DNA of 41,626 nt, taken from contig CAMTOO010000009.1 of the NCBI GenBank assembly GCA_947074185.1, forward strand, positions 1 to 41,626, read 5' to 3'. This DNA is from an uncultured Negativicutes bacterium (GTDB taxonomy: Bacteria > Bacillota > Negativicutes > Acidaminococcales > Acidaminococcaceae). Both the position numbers and the translations under genes were made by a program. The notes below the pieces were generated by a model, which saw nothing but the letters and a program-made list of their open reading frames with translations, ran no database searches and was not told the DNA's origin. Shown piece after piece: positions 17,793 to 25,740 of this stretch (positions within the stretch are counted from its first letter, which is position 1; every line of letters begins with the position of its first letter).

Positions 17793-19148
17793 ATGATCGA
17801 TGAAGAAAATCAACAACCGAAAGGACCACAGAGACCACCTCGTAAGAAGCGGTTGCGTTGGGGTAGAATAGTACTCTTATTAATGGTGCTTGCAGTTGTT
17901 GTAACAAGCATCTTTTGGGGCACAGTATGGGTTTATCATACTTTTATCAATCCAACCAAGGTTGATGTAGTTGCTTCTAATAGTGCGATAGGTACTGACG
18001 AAGTGTTAAATAAACGCATTAATGTATTGGTTTTAGGTACAGATGATGGGGACAGCGAAGCTGAGGCAGATGAACCTAAACGTACAGATGCTATATTAAT
18101 AGCAAGTTTTGATCCTGAAAAAAATGAAGTATCTCTATTATCTATTCCTAGAGATACAAAAGTTATTTTGCCAGGACATAGTTCTTGGGAAAAAGCTAAT
18201 GCTGCCTATGCTTATGGTGGAGTTACCATGGCTAAGCAAACAATGGCAAATCTTTTAAGAATTCCTATTCACTATTATGTGCTTGCAGACTGGGAAGGCT
18301 TTATTAAAGTAATTGATTTAATTGGTGGCGTGGATTTATATGTTGAAAAAGACATGAAATACGAAGATCCTTATGCTGACTTAGTTATTGATATCAAACA
18401 AGGCTATCAACATTTAGATGGCAAAAAAGCTGGTGAATATGTTCGTTTCCGTAATGATGAGCTAGGTGACATTGGACGTGTTCAAAGGCAACAAAGATTT
18501 TTAAAAGCTTTAGCAATGCAAATGTTCTCCTTACAAAACATTGCTAAAATACCGGCAATATTTACCACCATTGGCGATTATGTCCAAACAGACATGACTA
18601 CTTTGACAATTTTAAGAGCAATTAATAGCTTTAAAATTTTAGATGGCAATAAAGTTAAGTCAGGTATGCTTTATGGTGATTTTGACGATGAAACTGGAAT
18701 CAGTTATTGGAGAACCAATCGTACTTTAGTAGAGGAATCTTTACGTGAAGTAGATATTCCGTTTTTTGATAAACCAGATGGTTTAACACAAGATCCTCTT
18801 GCAGGTTCAGAATATGCTCCTATTTATAATATTCCTCCTAAATCTAATGCTGATGAAGATGATAAAAAGGAAGATGATAAAAAGGTTGAGGAAAAAGCTA
18901 GTTCAGATGAAAAAACCACTACTGAAAAATCAAGTAGCAGTTCTACAACTACTGAAAAACCAACTATTAGCAATACACCAACCCCTAGTGCGGTGCCAAA
19001 ACCAAGCACTAGCCCAAGTACAAATACTAACACAGCTCCAAGTAATAACACAGCTCCAAGTACTAGTACTAATAAACCAGCAAGTTCAGGTAACACATCT
19101 ACAAGTAAACCGGTAATATCTAATAAACCAACTAATGCTACAAGATGA
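17793..19148 (+). CDS. LytR-CpsA-Psr (LCP) family glycopolymer transferase
   Basis: A 451-residue LCP protein. LCP enzymes move glycopolymers from lipid carriers to peptidoglycan or other wall acceptors on the outer face of the membrane. After a basic cytoplasmic tail there is one membrane anchor at about residues 27-50, then the LCP catalytic domain with NVLVLGTDDG, RTDAILIASFDP, LLSIPRDTKV, the IGGVDLYVEKDM segment and RVQRQQRFL. From about residue 345 the protein becomes low-complexity: an Asp/Lys/Glu stretch, then about 80 residues of Ser, Thr, Pro and Asn, resembling a flexible extracytoplasmic linker. It shares an operon with nadD, yqeK and rsfS. Confidence 0.92.
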   Translation: MIDEENQQPKGPQRPPRKKRLRWGRIVLLLMVLAVVVTSIFWGTVWVYHTFINPTKVDVVASNSAIGTDEVLNKRINVLVLGTDDGDSEAEADEPKRTDAILIASFDPEKNEVSLLSIPRDTKVILPGHSSWEKANAAYAYGGVTMAKQTMANLLRIPIHYYVLADWEGFIKVIDLIGGVDLYVEKDMKYEDPYADLVIDIKQGYQHLDGKKAGEYVRFRNDELGDIGRVQRQQRFLKALAMQMFSLQNIAKIPAIFTTIGDYVQTDMTTLTILRAINSFKILDGNKVKSGMLYGDFDDETGISYWRTNRTLVEESLREVDIPFFDKPDGLTQDPLAGSEYAPIYNIPPKSNADEDDKKEDDKKVEEKASSDEKTTTEKSSSSSTTTEKPTISNTPTPSAVPKPSTSPSTNTNTAPSNNTAPSTSTNKPASSGNTSTSKPVISNKPTNATR

Positions 19149-19180
19149 TTAAATTTTTTAAAAATGAAAGGAAGTAATCT

Positions 19181-19534
19181 ATGAAAATGAATCCACAAGA
19201 AATGGCGCGCCAAATAGCAGTATTTGCGGATGACAAAAAAGCAAAGGATATTTTACTATTGAATATGGAAGGCGTTTCTTTTGTAACAGATTATTTCGTA
19301 ATTTGTAGTGCAAGTAATAATACCTTGGTAAAAGCTATTGCTGATAACATTGAAGATAAAATGGATGAACTTGGTGTTCATTTCCAAAACAAAGAAGGCT
19401 ATAGCGAAGGCAAATGGGTGCTTTTAGACTATGGCAATGTGGTAGCACATGTATTTTTAGAAGAAGAAAGAGAGTTTTATAACTTAGAACAGTTGTGGGC
19501 AGATGCCCCATCTGAAGTTTTTACGGTGGAATAA
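19181..19534 (+). CDS. rsfS: Ribosome silencing factor RsfS
   Basis: A 117-residue protein that binds L14 on the 50S subunit and blocks subunit joining under starvation. The family segments are present: AKDILLLNMEGVSFVTDYFVICSA split over residues 20-43, EGKWVLLDYGNVVAHVF, and REFYNLEQLWADA near the C-terminus. AAAGGAAG precedes the ATG. The stop codon shares a base with the next start (TAATG). Confidence 0.94.
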   Translation: MKMNPQEMARQIAVFADDKKAKDILLLNMEGVSFVTDYFVICSASNNTLVKAIADNIEDKMDELGVHFQNKEGYSEGKWVLLDYGNVVAHVFLEEEREFYNLEQLWADAPSEVFTVE

Positions 19535-20553
19535 TGATTGATAAAAAAGAAAGATTTAATGGGAGAAAGCCTAGCGATGGTAAGAGAAGTAGTTTTCCGG
19601 CACGCAGCTCTGCTCCTAAAAAGAATATAGTAGTAACTAACAACACTAGCTTTAGTCCTGGTGATGTAGTTACTTTGAAAGTTGTACGTGTTAATGAAAT
19701 GGGTGCATTCCTTGATGGTCAAACAGGGAATACTTCCGATGATATTTTATTGCACAAATTACAACAAACTTCTCCTGTTGCGGTAGGAGACGATGTAGAA
19801 GTATACCTTTATCTTGACCCTAACAAACGTTTAACGGCAAGCCAGAAGCTTCCTAAGATGCGTGAAGGGCAGTTGGGATACGTTAAAGTAATTCATGTTA
19901 CTAGAGATGGTGGTTTCGTAGATATCGGCGCAGAACGTGGTATTTTTTTACCGTATAGCGAAATGCGTGGTCATGTAAATAAAGACCAAATGGTATGGGC
20001 GAAACTATATCGTGATAAATCTGGTAGACAAGCTGTAACAATGCGTGTTGAAGAAGATTTAGTAAAGGCGTCTAAGCCTGCTGCTGAGGATCTTAAAATA
20101 GGCAGCATGGTTACAGGAACGATATATAATATTTTACCAGAGGGATTTTTTATCTTTACTACAGATCGCAATATTGCATTCTTGCATCGTAGTGAAGCTC
20201 CTCACAAACGTCGTTTAGACTTTGGCGAAAAGTTAGACTTGCGCGTTACTAAAGTGCGTGAAGATGGTAGAATAAATGTTTCTATGCGTGAACAAAAGGA
20301 AAATGCAATGGTTTCTGACTCGCAAGCTATTTTAGATTTATTGAATAATAGAGAAGGCAGAATGCCATATTGTGATGGTACACCAAAAGAAATTATCATG
20401 GAAAAATTTGGTATCAGCAAAGCAGCATTTAAGCGTGCTCTAGGAACATTGATGAAAGAAGGTAAGGTTAAGCAAGAAGACGGTTGGACCTTGCTTCTAG
20501 AAGGAACGGTTGAGCAAGAAGCTGATAAGGACTTGCTTTCAGAAGAAAAATAA
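19534..20553 (+). CDS. cvfB: S1 RNA-binding domain protein, CvfB family
   Basis: A 339-residue protein with tandem S1-like OB folds and a C-terminal winged-helix domain, the layout of CvfB/YitL. After a basic, Ser-rich N-terminus of about 40 residues, S1-like modules begin at about 45 (GDVVTLKVVRVNEMGAFLDG), 113 (GQLGYVKVIHVTRDGGFVDI) and 190 (GSMVTGTIYNILPEGFFIF). The wing (MEKFGISKAAFKRALGTLMK) lies near 290-310. CvfB binds RNA and affects virulence-factor expression in Staphylococcus; its role here is unknown. Start and stop overlap both neighbours, so it is translationally coupled in the operon. Confidence 0.85.
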   Translation: MIDKKERFNGRKPSDGKRSSFPARSSAPKKNIVVTNNTSFSPGDVVTLKVVRVNEMGAFLDGQTGNTSDDILLHKLQQTSPVAVGDDVEVYLYLDPNKRLTASQKLPKMREGQLGYVKVIHVTRDGGFVDIGAERGIFLPYSEMRGHVNKDQMVWAKLYRDKSGRQAVTMRVEEDLVKASKPAAEDLKIGSMVTGTIYNILPEGFFIFTTDRNIAFLHRSEAPHKRRLDFGEKLDLRVTKVREDGRINVSMREQKENAMVSDSQAILDLLNNREGRMPYCDGTPKEIIMEKFGISKAAFKRALGTLMKEGKVKQEDGWTLLLEGTVEQEADKDLLSEEK

Positions 20554-21302
20554 TGGGCGTTTTAGAATTAACATTAGTATCAATAGTAATTATTGCTGCT
20601 TCATTTTTTAATACAGTATCAGGATTTGGTTTTGCTTTAGTAGCTATGCCATTTCTTGCGGAATTAGTAGGACCGAAAGCTGCCGTAGTCTTTATTATGG
20701 TAGCTTCTTCTTGTATGCGAGCAATTATGCTTTGGCGTACACGTAAGGATTTTGAATTTAATATTGTTGCAGTAGCGGCAATGGGTTCACTGATAGGCGT
20801 AGTTCCAGGAACATACTTTTTAAAGGTGATAGATAGCGCAGATTTAAAGATATTTCTTGGAATTGTTCTATTAATTGCAGTGTTTCTGATGAAAAACGAG
20901 TTCAAGTTACCAATAAAAAATATGACTTTAGGAAGATTTTCGGCTGGGGCCTTATGTGGCTTTTTTAGTGCAGCTACTAGTGTTGGTGGACCACCACTTG
21001 CACTATGGTTTGTTAATGAAAATATGTCTAAAGAAAAGATGCGTGGTAATTTAGTTTGGACTTTTGCTTTTAGTGGTATATTTACTTTAATAGGATTATT
21101 TTTAGCTGGTACAACTAATAGTGTTGGTGATTGGACAAATTTATTGTATATCTTACCGAGTATGTTGCTTGGTTTGAAATTAGGTGAAATATTTTTCACT
21201 AAAATAAATAAGCATTTATTTGATCGAATTGTTCTTTTAATAATTTTATTCGGTGCTCTTAGCGCACTGGCAAGCGGTATATTAGCAAAAAATATTTTTT
21301 AA
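20553..21302 (+). CDS. TauE/SafE family membrane transporter
   Basis: A 249-residue integral membrane protein with about eight hydrophobic segments in two related halves. The half-repeat signatures NTVSGFGFALVAMP near residue 22 and GFFSAATSVGGPPLALWF near residue 138 identify the TauE/SafE family, which exports sulfite or organosulfonates and perhaps other small anions. The substrate cannot be told from sequence. It begins within the preceding stop codon (TAATG) without a strong ribosome binding site, so expression is probably coupled to cvfB. Confidence 0.88.
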   Translation: MGVLELTLVSIVIIAASFFNTVSGFGFALVAMPFLAELVGPKAAVVFIMVASSCMRAIMLWRTRKDFEFNIVAVAAMGSLIGVVPGTYFLKVIDSADLKIFLGIVLLIAVFLMKNEFKLPIKNMTLGRFSAGALCGFFSAATSVGGPPLALWFVNENMSKEKMRGNLVWTFAFSGIFTLIGLFLAGTTNSVGDWTNLLYILPSMLLGLKLGEIFFTKINKHLFDRIVLLIILFGALSALASGILAKNIF

Positions 21303-21306
21303 CACT

Positions 21307-21334
21307 AAAACTGTAACAATGTTTACAGATAGTT
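21307..21334 (+). terminator. Weak hairpin after the TauE/SafE gene
   Basis: CTGTAA (21311-21316) pairs with TTACAG (21323-21328), and flanking AAAA can pair with the following TTTT across a small bulge. It is a possible but weak terminator separating the nadD operon from the aromatic operon promoter. Confidence 0.3.
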
Positions 21335-21373
21335 TTGAGAAAAAAATATAAAAATTTTTTTTGTAGCAATTGC

Positions 21374-21402
21374 TTGACTTTACTTAAACGAAGGTCTAAA
21401 AT
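21374..21402 (+). promoter_or_regulatory. Promoter of the aromatic amino acid operon
   Basis: TTGACT (21374-21379) and TAAAAT (21397-21402) are 17 bases apart. Transcription should start near 21409, leaving a leader of about 270 bases before aroF1 that holds a leader peptide and a terminator. Confidence 0.78.
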
Positions 21403-21440
21403 GACAACAAGTTTTAAAATAATACATATAGGTGGTTATC

Positions 21441-21581
21441 ATGAAATCTGCATTACAGATGAATGTAACAAATGCATATGGTTTTTCTTACCAAAGCTAT
21501 TACTTTTTTAGCTTTGGCTATTTTGCTTGGGAAAATCAAGATGTTAACATTCACGTAAACAGATGCCGATACTGTAGTTGA
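21441..21581 (+). CDS. Aromatic-rich leader peptide (attenuation sensor)
   Basis: A 46-residue frame preceded by the site AGGTGG with good spacing, about 30 bases after the predicted transcription start. Residues 13-30 read YGFSYQSYYFFSFGYFAW: five Tyr (13, 17, 20, 21, 27), five Phe (15, 22, 23, 25, 28) and Trp30, so 11 of 18 residues are aromatic. A terminator lies 26 bases after the stop and the aromatic biosynthesis operon follows. By analogy with the enterobacterial pheL and trpL leaders, ribosome stalling at Tyr/Phe/Trp codons under starvation would prevent termination. Within the RNA, CCAAAGCT (21491-21498) pairs perfectly with AGCTTTGG (21510-21517), and 21461-21470 can pair with 21543-21553. 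The peptide itself probably has no other role. Confidence 0.82.
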   Translation: MKSALQMNVTNAYGFSYQSYYFFSFGYFAWENQDVNIHVNRCRYCS

Positions 21582-21605
21582 TACATGTATTTTATAAACG
21601 CTTTC

Positions 21606-21639
21606 AAGGCGGGCTCTTTTGCGAGAGTCCGCTTTTTTT
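21606..21639 (+). terminator. Attenuator terminator before aroF1
   Basis: GCGGGCTCT (21609-21617) pairs with AGAGTCCGC (21624-21632), nine pairs with one G-U, extended by flanking A-U pairs and followed by seven T (21633-21639). It sits between the leader peptide and aroF1 with no gene end immediately upstream, which points to conditional termination. I could not find one convincing antiterminator by eye; a 4-bp stem at 21599-21611 would compete with the 5' arm. Confidence 0.85.
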
Positions 21640-21678
21640 ATTGATATAAAAAATATAAATATAAAAGGAGATTTTAAA

Positions 21679-22692
21679 ATGGTAATCGTAACAAAACCAG
21701 GTACAAGAAATGAGGACATCTTAAGATTAAGGATGGAAATTGAGTCAAAGGGATTTATTATTCATGAAAGTCGCGGCGAGAACTTCTGCGTTTTAGGTGT
21801 AGTCGGAGACACTGCAAAATGCGATATTAGAAACATCATGGTGCATGAGTTTGTTGAAAAGGTGCTTAGAATTCAAGAACCTTACAAAAAGGCAAATCGC
21901 TTATTCCATCCAGAAGATAGCATTATAGATGTAGCAGGTGTTCCTATTGGTGGGAAAAAAATTCAAGTAATTGCAGGGCCTTGTAGTGTTGAAACAAGAG
22001 ATCAAATAATCTCTGTAGCAGAAGATGTAAAAGCTGCTGGTTCTTTATTATTACGCGGTGGTGCTTACAAACCAAGAACTTCACCATACTCTTTCCAAGG
22101 TTTAGAAGAAGAAGGTTTGGACTTGTTAAAAGAAGCTAGAGCAGCAACTGGTATGCCAATTGTTACTGAAATCATGAGCGTAGATAAATTAGATCGCTTT
22201 GTTGAAGATGTAGATATGATTCAAGTTGGTGCACGTAATATGCAAAACTTCGATTTACTTAAACAATTAGGAAAAACTAATAAACCAATTCTTTTAAAAA
22301 GAGGTTTGTCAGCTACTATTGAAGAATGGGTAATGAGTGCTGAATACATTATGGCAGGCGGTAATAATAATGTTATCCTTTGCGAACGCGGTATTCGTAC
22401 TTTCGAAACTTATACTCGCAACACTTTAGATTTAAGTGCTATTCCAGCAGTTAAGAAAATATCTCATTTACCAGTTGTAGTTGATCCAAGTCATGCAGCA
22501 GGTTTGTGGTGGATGGTAGAACCACTTGCTAAAGCAGCAATTGCCATTGGCGCAGATGGTCTTATTATTGAAGTACATAATGATCCAGAAAATGCTCTTT
22601 GCGATGGAGCACAATCTTTAAAACCAGATCGTTTTGAAAAACTTATGAAATCATTAAAAGTTATTGCAGAAGCAGTAGATAGAACGATATAA
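21679..22692 (+). CDS. aroF: DAHP synthase, type I-beta, first copy
   Basis: 3-deoxy-7-phosphoheptulonate synthase joins phosphoenolpyruvate and erythrose 4-phosphate, the entry step of the shikimate pathway. The start at 21679, after AAAAGGAG, gives 337 residues, exactly the length of the next gene product; an earlier in-frame start would lie inside the terminator. Residues 1 to about 65 form the ferredoxin-like regulatory domain seen in Tyr/Phe-inhibited I-beta enzymes, and the TIM barrel follows with AGPCSVE, GGAYKPRTSP, QVGARNMQNF, LLKRGLSATIEEW and DPSHAAG. By hand count it is about 87% identical to the second copy over residues 85-337, but only about 36% over residues 1-58. Confidence 0.95.
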   Translation: MVIVTKPGTRNEDILRLRMEIESKGFIIHESRGENFCVLGVVGDTAKCDIRNIMVHEFVEKVLRIQEPYKKANRLFHPEDSIIDVAGVPIGGKKIQVIAGPCSVETRDQIISVAEDVKAAGSLLLRGGAYKPRTSPYSFQGLEEEGLDLLKEARAATGMPIVTEIMSVDKLDRFVEDVDMIQVGARNMQNFDLLKQLGKTNKPILLKRGLSATIEEWVMSAEYIMAGGNNNVILCERGIRTFETYTRNTLDLSAIPAVKKISHLPVVVDPSHAAGLWWMVEPLAKAAIAIGADGLIIEVHNDPENALCDGAQSLKPDRFEKLMKSLKVIAEAVDRTI

Positions 22693-22731
22693 TAACTGTA
22701 TATAAATAATTTGAATTAAGGAGTGTAAATC

Positions 22732-23745
22732 ATGATTATAGTAATGAAACCAGGTGCACCTGTAGAAGAAAGAGAAAAAATCAAAGAAGGTCTAATAAAA
22801 CAGGGCTTCCAAATTAATGAAATTGTTGGTACTCAAATGGCAGTACTTGGTATTATTGGTGATACTAGTGTTTTAGATATCAACCTTTTACGTGTTAATG
22901 ATTGGGTAGAAAAAGTTATGCGTGTACAAGAACCATTCAAACGCGCTAATCGTGCTTTCCATCCAGATGCAAGTGTTATAAATGTTGCTGGTGTTCCTAT
23001 TGGTGGAGATAAAATTCAAGTAATTGCTGGTCCTTGTAGTGTTGAGTCTAGAGAGCAAATTATCTCTGTAGCACAAGATGTCAAAGCTGCTGGTGCTCAC
23101 CTTTTACGTGGTGGTGCATTCAAACCTAGAACTTCTCCATATGCATTTCAAGGCTTAAAAGAAGAAGGTCTTGATTTGTTAAAAGAAGCAAAAGCTGCAA
23201 CCGGTATGCCTATTGTTACTGAAATCATGAGTGCTGATAAAATAGATCGTTTTGTTGAAGATGTAGATTTGATTCAAGTTGGTGCCCGTAATATGCAAAA
23301 CTTTGAATTATTAAAAGAATTAGGAAAAATCAATACGCCAATTCTTTTAAAACGTGGCTTATCTGCTACTATTGAAGAATGGGTAATGAGCGCAGAATAC
23401 ATTATGGCAGGTGGAAATAGCAATGTTATTCTTTGTGAACGTGGTATTCGTACTTTCGAAACTTACACTCGTAATACTTTAGATTTAAGTGCAATTTGCG
23501 CAGCTAAGAAAATGAGTCATTTACCAGTTGTAGTTGATCCAAGTCATGCGGCAGGTTTATGGTGGATGGTAGAACCACTTGCTAAAGCAGCAGTGGCAGC
23601 AGGCGCAGATGGTCTTATTATCGAAGTTCATAATGATCCGGAAAATGCTCTTTGCGATGGTGCGCAATCTTTAAAACCAGATCGTTTCGCACAACTTATG
23701 AAGGAATTAAAAGGCATTGCAAACATTGTAGGCAGAGATGTGTAA
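22732..23745 (+). CDS. aroF: DAHP synthase, type I-beta, second copy
   Basis: Tandem paralogue of the upstream DAHP synthase, also 337 residues, with its own good ribosome binding site AAGGAG. All catalytic-barrel motifs are kept (AGPCSVE, GGAFKPRTSP, VGARNMQNF, LLKRGLSATIEEW, CERGIRTFETYTRNTLD, DPSHAAG), so it should be active. The N-terminal regulatory domain differs at most positions. The natural reading is a recent duplication in which the barrel stayed the same while the inhibitor-sensing domain changed, giving isozymes with different feedback effectors. Recent gene conversion restricted to the barrel would give the same pattern. Confidence 0.95.
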   Translation: MIIVMKPGAPVEEREKIKEGLIKQGFQINEIVGTQMAVLGIIGDTSVLDINLLRVNDWVEKVMRVQEPFKRANRAFHPDASVINVAGVPIGGDKIQVIAGPCSVESREQIISVAQDVKAAGAHLLRGGAFKPRTSPYAFQGLKEEGLDLLKEAKAATGMPIVTEIMSADKIDRFVEDVDLIQVGARNMQNFELLKELGKINTPILLKRGLSATIEEWVMSAEYIMAGGNSNVILCERGIRTFETYTRNTLDLSAICAAKKMSHLPVVVDPSHAAGLWWMVEPLAKAAVAAGADGLIIEVHNDPENALCDGAQSLKPDRFAQLMKELKGIANIVGRDV

Positions 23746-23785
23746 TAACCAACTAATTGTAGAATTGTAGGAAGGTAGGCATAAA

Positions 23786-24661
23786 ATGGAAAGTGGTTTT
23801 AAGGACACTCAAATAGAAGATTTAACTTTTGCAATTATTGGCATGGGACTTATTGGAGGCTCTTATGCCAAGGCTTTGCGAAAACTTAAAGTTAAAAAGA
23901 TTTTAGGGATGGATATTAGTCATGGTATTTTAAAAGCTTGTCTTAATTCACACCTAATAGATGATATGGTTGAGGAAGAAAATAGACAAATATTGTCTAC
24001 TGCAGATGTAGTTATTTGCTGCGTATATCCTAGCGATATAGTTGATTTTGTGAAAGCAAATAAAGAACATTTGAAACCAGGTGTATTAATTACAGATGCA
24101 ACTGGTATAAAAGGTGATATGTCTGAAAAAATTCAAGCAGAATTACCACAAGGTTGTGAATTTATTGCTGGACATCCTATGGCAGGAAGACAAGGAAGTG
24201 GGCTTGCTATGGCGGCTGCAGAAATCTTTGATGGTTCTAACTACATTATTGTTCCTGCAAGTCACAATACAGAAGCTGCTATTGTTTGGCTTGAAGAGTT
24301 TGCAGCAACTTTAGGTTCTAAAGCGGTAGTTCAAGTTAATGCGAAAGAACATGATGAAATAATTGCTTATACTAGTAATTTGCCACATGTCTTAGCAGTA
24401 GCGCTAGTAAATAGTGCTTCTTACGATGATAATACTAAGTATTTTATTGCAGGTAGTTTCAAAGACGGAACTCGTGTTGCAGATATCAACCCAGAGTTAT
24501 GGAGCGATTTATTCTTATCTAATAGAGAAAATGTTGTCATTGAAATAGAAAAGTATAAACAACAATTAGATAAATGGTGTAAAGCTCTTAAAGAAAATGA
24601 TGCGGAAGCTCTAAAAGATATGATGAAAGAAGCTTCTGTTAAAAGACGAGAATTATATTAA
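23786..24661 (+). CDS. tyrA: Prephenate dehydrogenase
   Basis: NAD-dependent oxidative decarboxylation of prephenate to 4-hydroxyphenylpyruvate, the tyrosine branch. The 291 residues begin with a Rossmann motif (IIGMGLIGGSYAKAL, about residues 17-31), followed by the catalytic region GHPMAGRQGSG and the helical dimerisation domain with SNLPHVLAVAL. There is no C-terminal ACT domain at this length, so direct feedback by Tyr through ACT is not expected. Preceded by GGAAGGTAGG. Confidence 0.93.
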   Translation: MESGFKDTQIEDLTFAIIGMGLIGGSYAKALRKLKVKKILGMDISHGILKACLNSHLIDDMVEEENRQILSTADVVICCVYPSDIVDFVKANKEHLKPGVLITDATGIKGDMSEKIQAELPQGCEFIAGHPMAGRQGSGLAMAAAEIFDGSNYIIVPASHNTEAAIVWLEEFAATLGSKAVVQVNAKEHDEIIAYTSNLPHVLAVALVNSASYDDNTKYFIAGSFKDGTRVADINPELWSDLFLSNRENVVIEIEKYKQQLDKWCKALKENDAEALKDMMKEASVKRRELY

Positions 24662-24681
24662 GACTGAGAGAGGAAATGATT

Positions 24682-25740
24682 ATGCGTAAAGTACACGTTG
24701 ACTTAGGTAGTAAAAGTTATGATATTGAAATAAAAAATACTATCCTAGATGAAGTGGGTAAAAAATTGCGTGAGCTTTCAAAAGCAGAAGCAGCAGTTAT
24801 TGTTACTGATAGTAATGTTGGTCCTTTGTATGCTCAGCGCTTAAATGATTCTCTGACTAAAGAAGGTTTTAAAGTAAGTGTTATCACTTTCCCTGCAGGC
24901 GAAGAAAGTAAGAATATCAACGTTTTAAATGATATTTATAATAAAATGGCAGAAGCAGGTATTACTAGAGGTGATGTTTTAGTTGCTTTAGGTGGTGGTG
25001 TTACAGGAGATATGGCAGGGCTTGCAGCTGCAACATTCCTTAGAGGAATTGATTTTGTGCAAGTGCCAACAACTCTTTTGGCGCAAATTGATAGCAGTGT
25101 TGGTGGTAAAGTAGCGATAGATTTACCTGCTGGGAAAAACTTAGTAGGTGCTTTTTATCAACCAAAAGCTGTTTATATTGATCCAGAATTATTAAGTACT
25201 TTATCAGATAGATTCTTATATGATGGTATGGCAGAAACTATTAAATACGGTTGTATTAAAGATAGTAATTTATTTGCAATGCTTGAAGGCTATCAAGATA
25301 AAGAAGAACTTTTAGAAAACATTGCAGAGATAATTGAACTTTGTTGCAATATAAAAGCCCGTATCGTAGAAGAAGATGAGTTTGATACAGGCTTACGCAT
25401 GATTTTAAACTTTGGTCATACTTTAGGTCATGCAGTAGAGAAGAAATTCAACTATACCACTTATACGCATGGTGAAGGCGTGGCAGTAGGCATGGCGATG
25501 CTAACTGCTAAATCAGAAGCTATTGGTATTGCAAAAGCTGGTACAAGTGAACGCTTGAATAAACTTTTGGTGAAATATAAATTGCCTTTGGTTGCAGAAA
25601 TGAAAACGGAAGATTTTATTGCTGCAATTAAATTAGACAAGAAAAAAGCAGGTAGTAGTTTAACTTTAGTTTTAATTAAAGATATAGGAACTAGTATTTT
25701 GCAAAAAATAGATTTCAAGGATTTGGAGAATTATCTATGA
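24682..25740 (+). CDS. aroB: 3-dehydroquinate synthase
   Basis: Converts DAHP to 3-dehydroquinate with catalytic NAD and a divalent metal. I chose the ATG at 24682, seven bases after AGAGAGG; an ATG at 24676 is too close to that site. The product has 352 residues with GGGVTGDMAGLAAATFLRG, VPTTLLAQIDSSVGGK, and metal-ligand region NFGHTLGHAVE and HGEGVAVGMAMA-like segment. Its last four bases overlap the aroA start (ATGA). Confidence 0.95.
   Translation: MRKVHVDLGSKSYDIEIKNTILDEVGKKLRELSKAEAAVIVTDSNVGPLYAQRLNDSLTKEGFKVSVITFPAGEESKNINVLNDIYNKMAEAGITRGDVLVALGGGVTGDMAGLAAATFLRGIDFVQVPTTLLAQIDSSVGGKVAIDLPAGKNLVGAFYQPKAVYIDPELLSTLSDRFLYDGMAETIKYGCIKDSNLFAMLEGYQDKEELLENIAEIIELCCNIKARIVEEDEFDTGLRMILNFGHTLGHAVEKKFNYTTYTHGEGVAVGMAMLTAKSEAIGIAKAGTSERLNKLLVKYKLPLVAEMKTEDFIAAIKLDKKKAGSSLTLVLIKDIGTSILQKIDFKDLENYL

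Noticed and set aside
18838-19145. Short repeats in the LCP tail as a CRISPR or minisatellite
   Set aside because: The repeats are imperfect Ser/Thr/Asn/Pro codon runs kept in frame, without regular spacers.
18824-19213. Minus-strand frame opposite the LCP tail
   Set aside because: Low-complexity Leu/Val/Ser sequence produced by the Ser/Thr/Asn repeats on the plus strand; no start signals.
20468-21199. Long minus-strand open frame opposite cvfB and the TauE/SafE gene
   Set aside because: It mirrors a well-supported transporter gene, has no ribosome binding site, and its residue pattern is that of the antisense of hydrophobic codons.
21581-21590. Self-complementary ATACATGTAT after the leader peptide as an operator
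   Set aside because: Ten bases of AT-rich palindrome are common by chance, and no regulator gene in the operon points to it.
21619-21678. N-terminal extension of the first DAHP synthase
   Set aside because: It would start inside the attenuator terminator, lacks a ribosome binding site, and makes the protein longer than its tandem paralogue, which matches exactly from 21679.
21679-23745. Direct repeat or assembly duplication of one DAHP synthase gene
   Set aside because: The two genes differ throughout the N-terminal domain and at scattered barrel positions, so this is true paralogy and not an assembly artefact.
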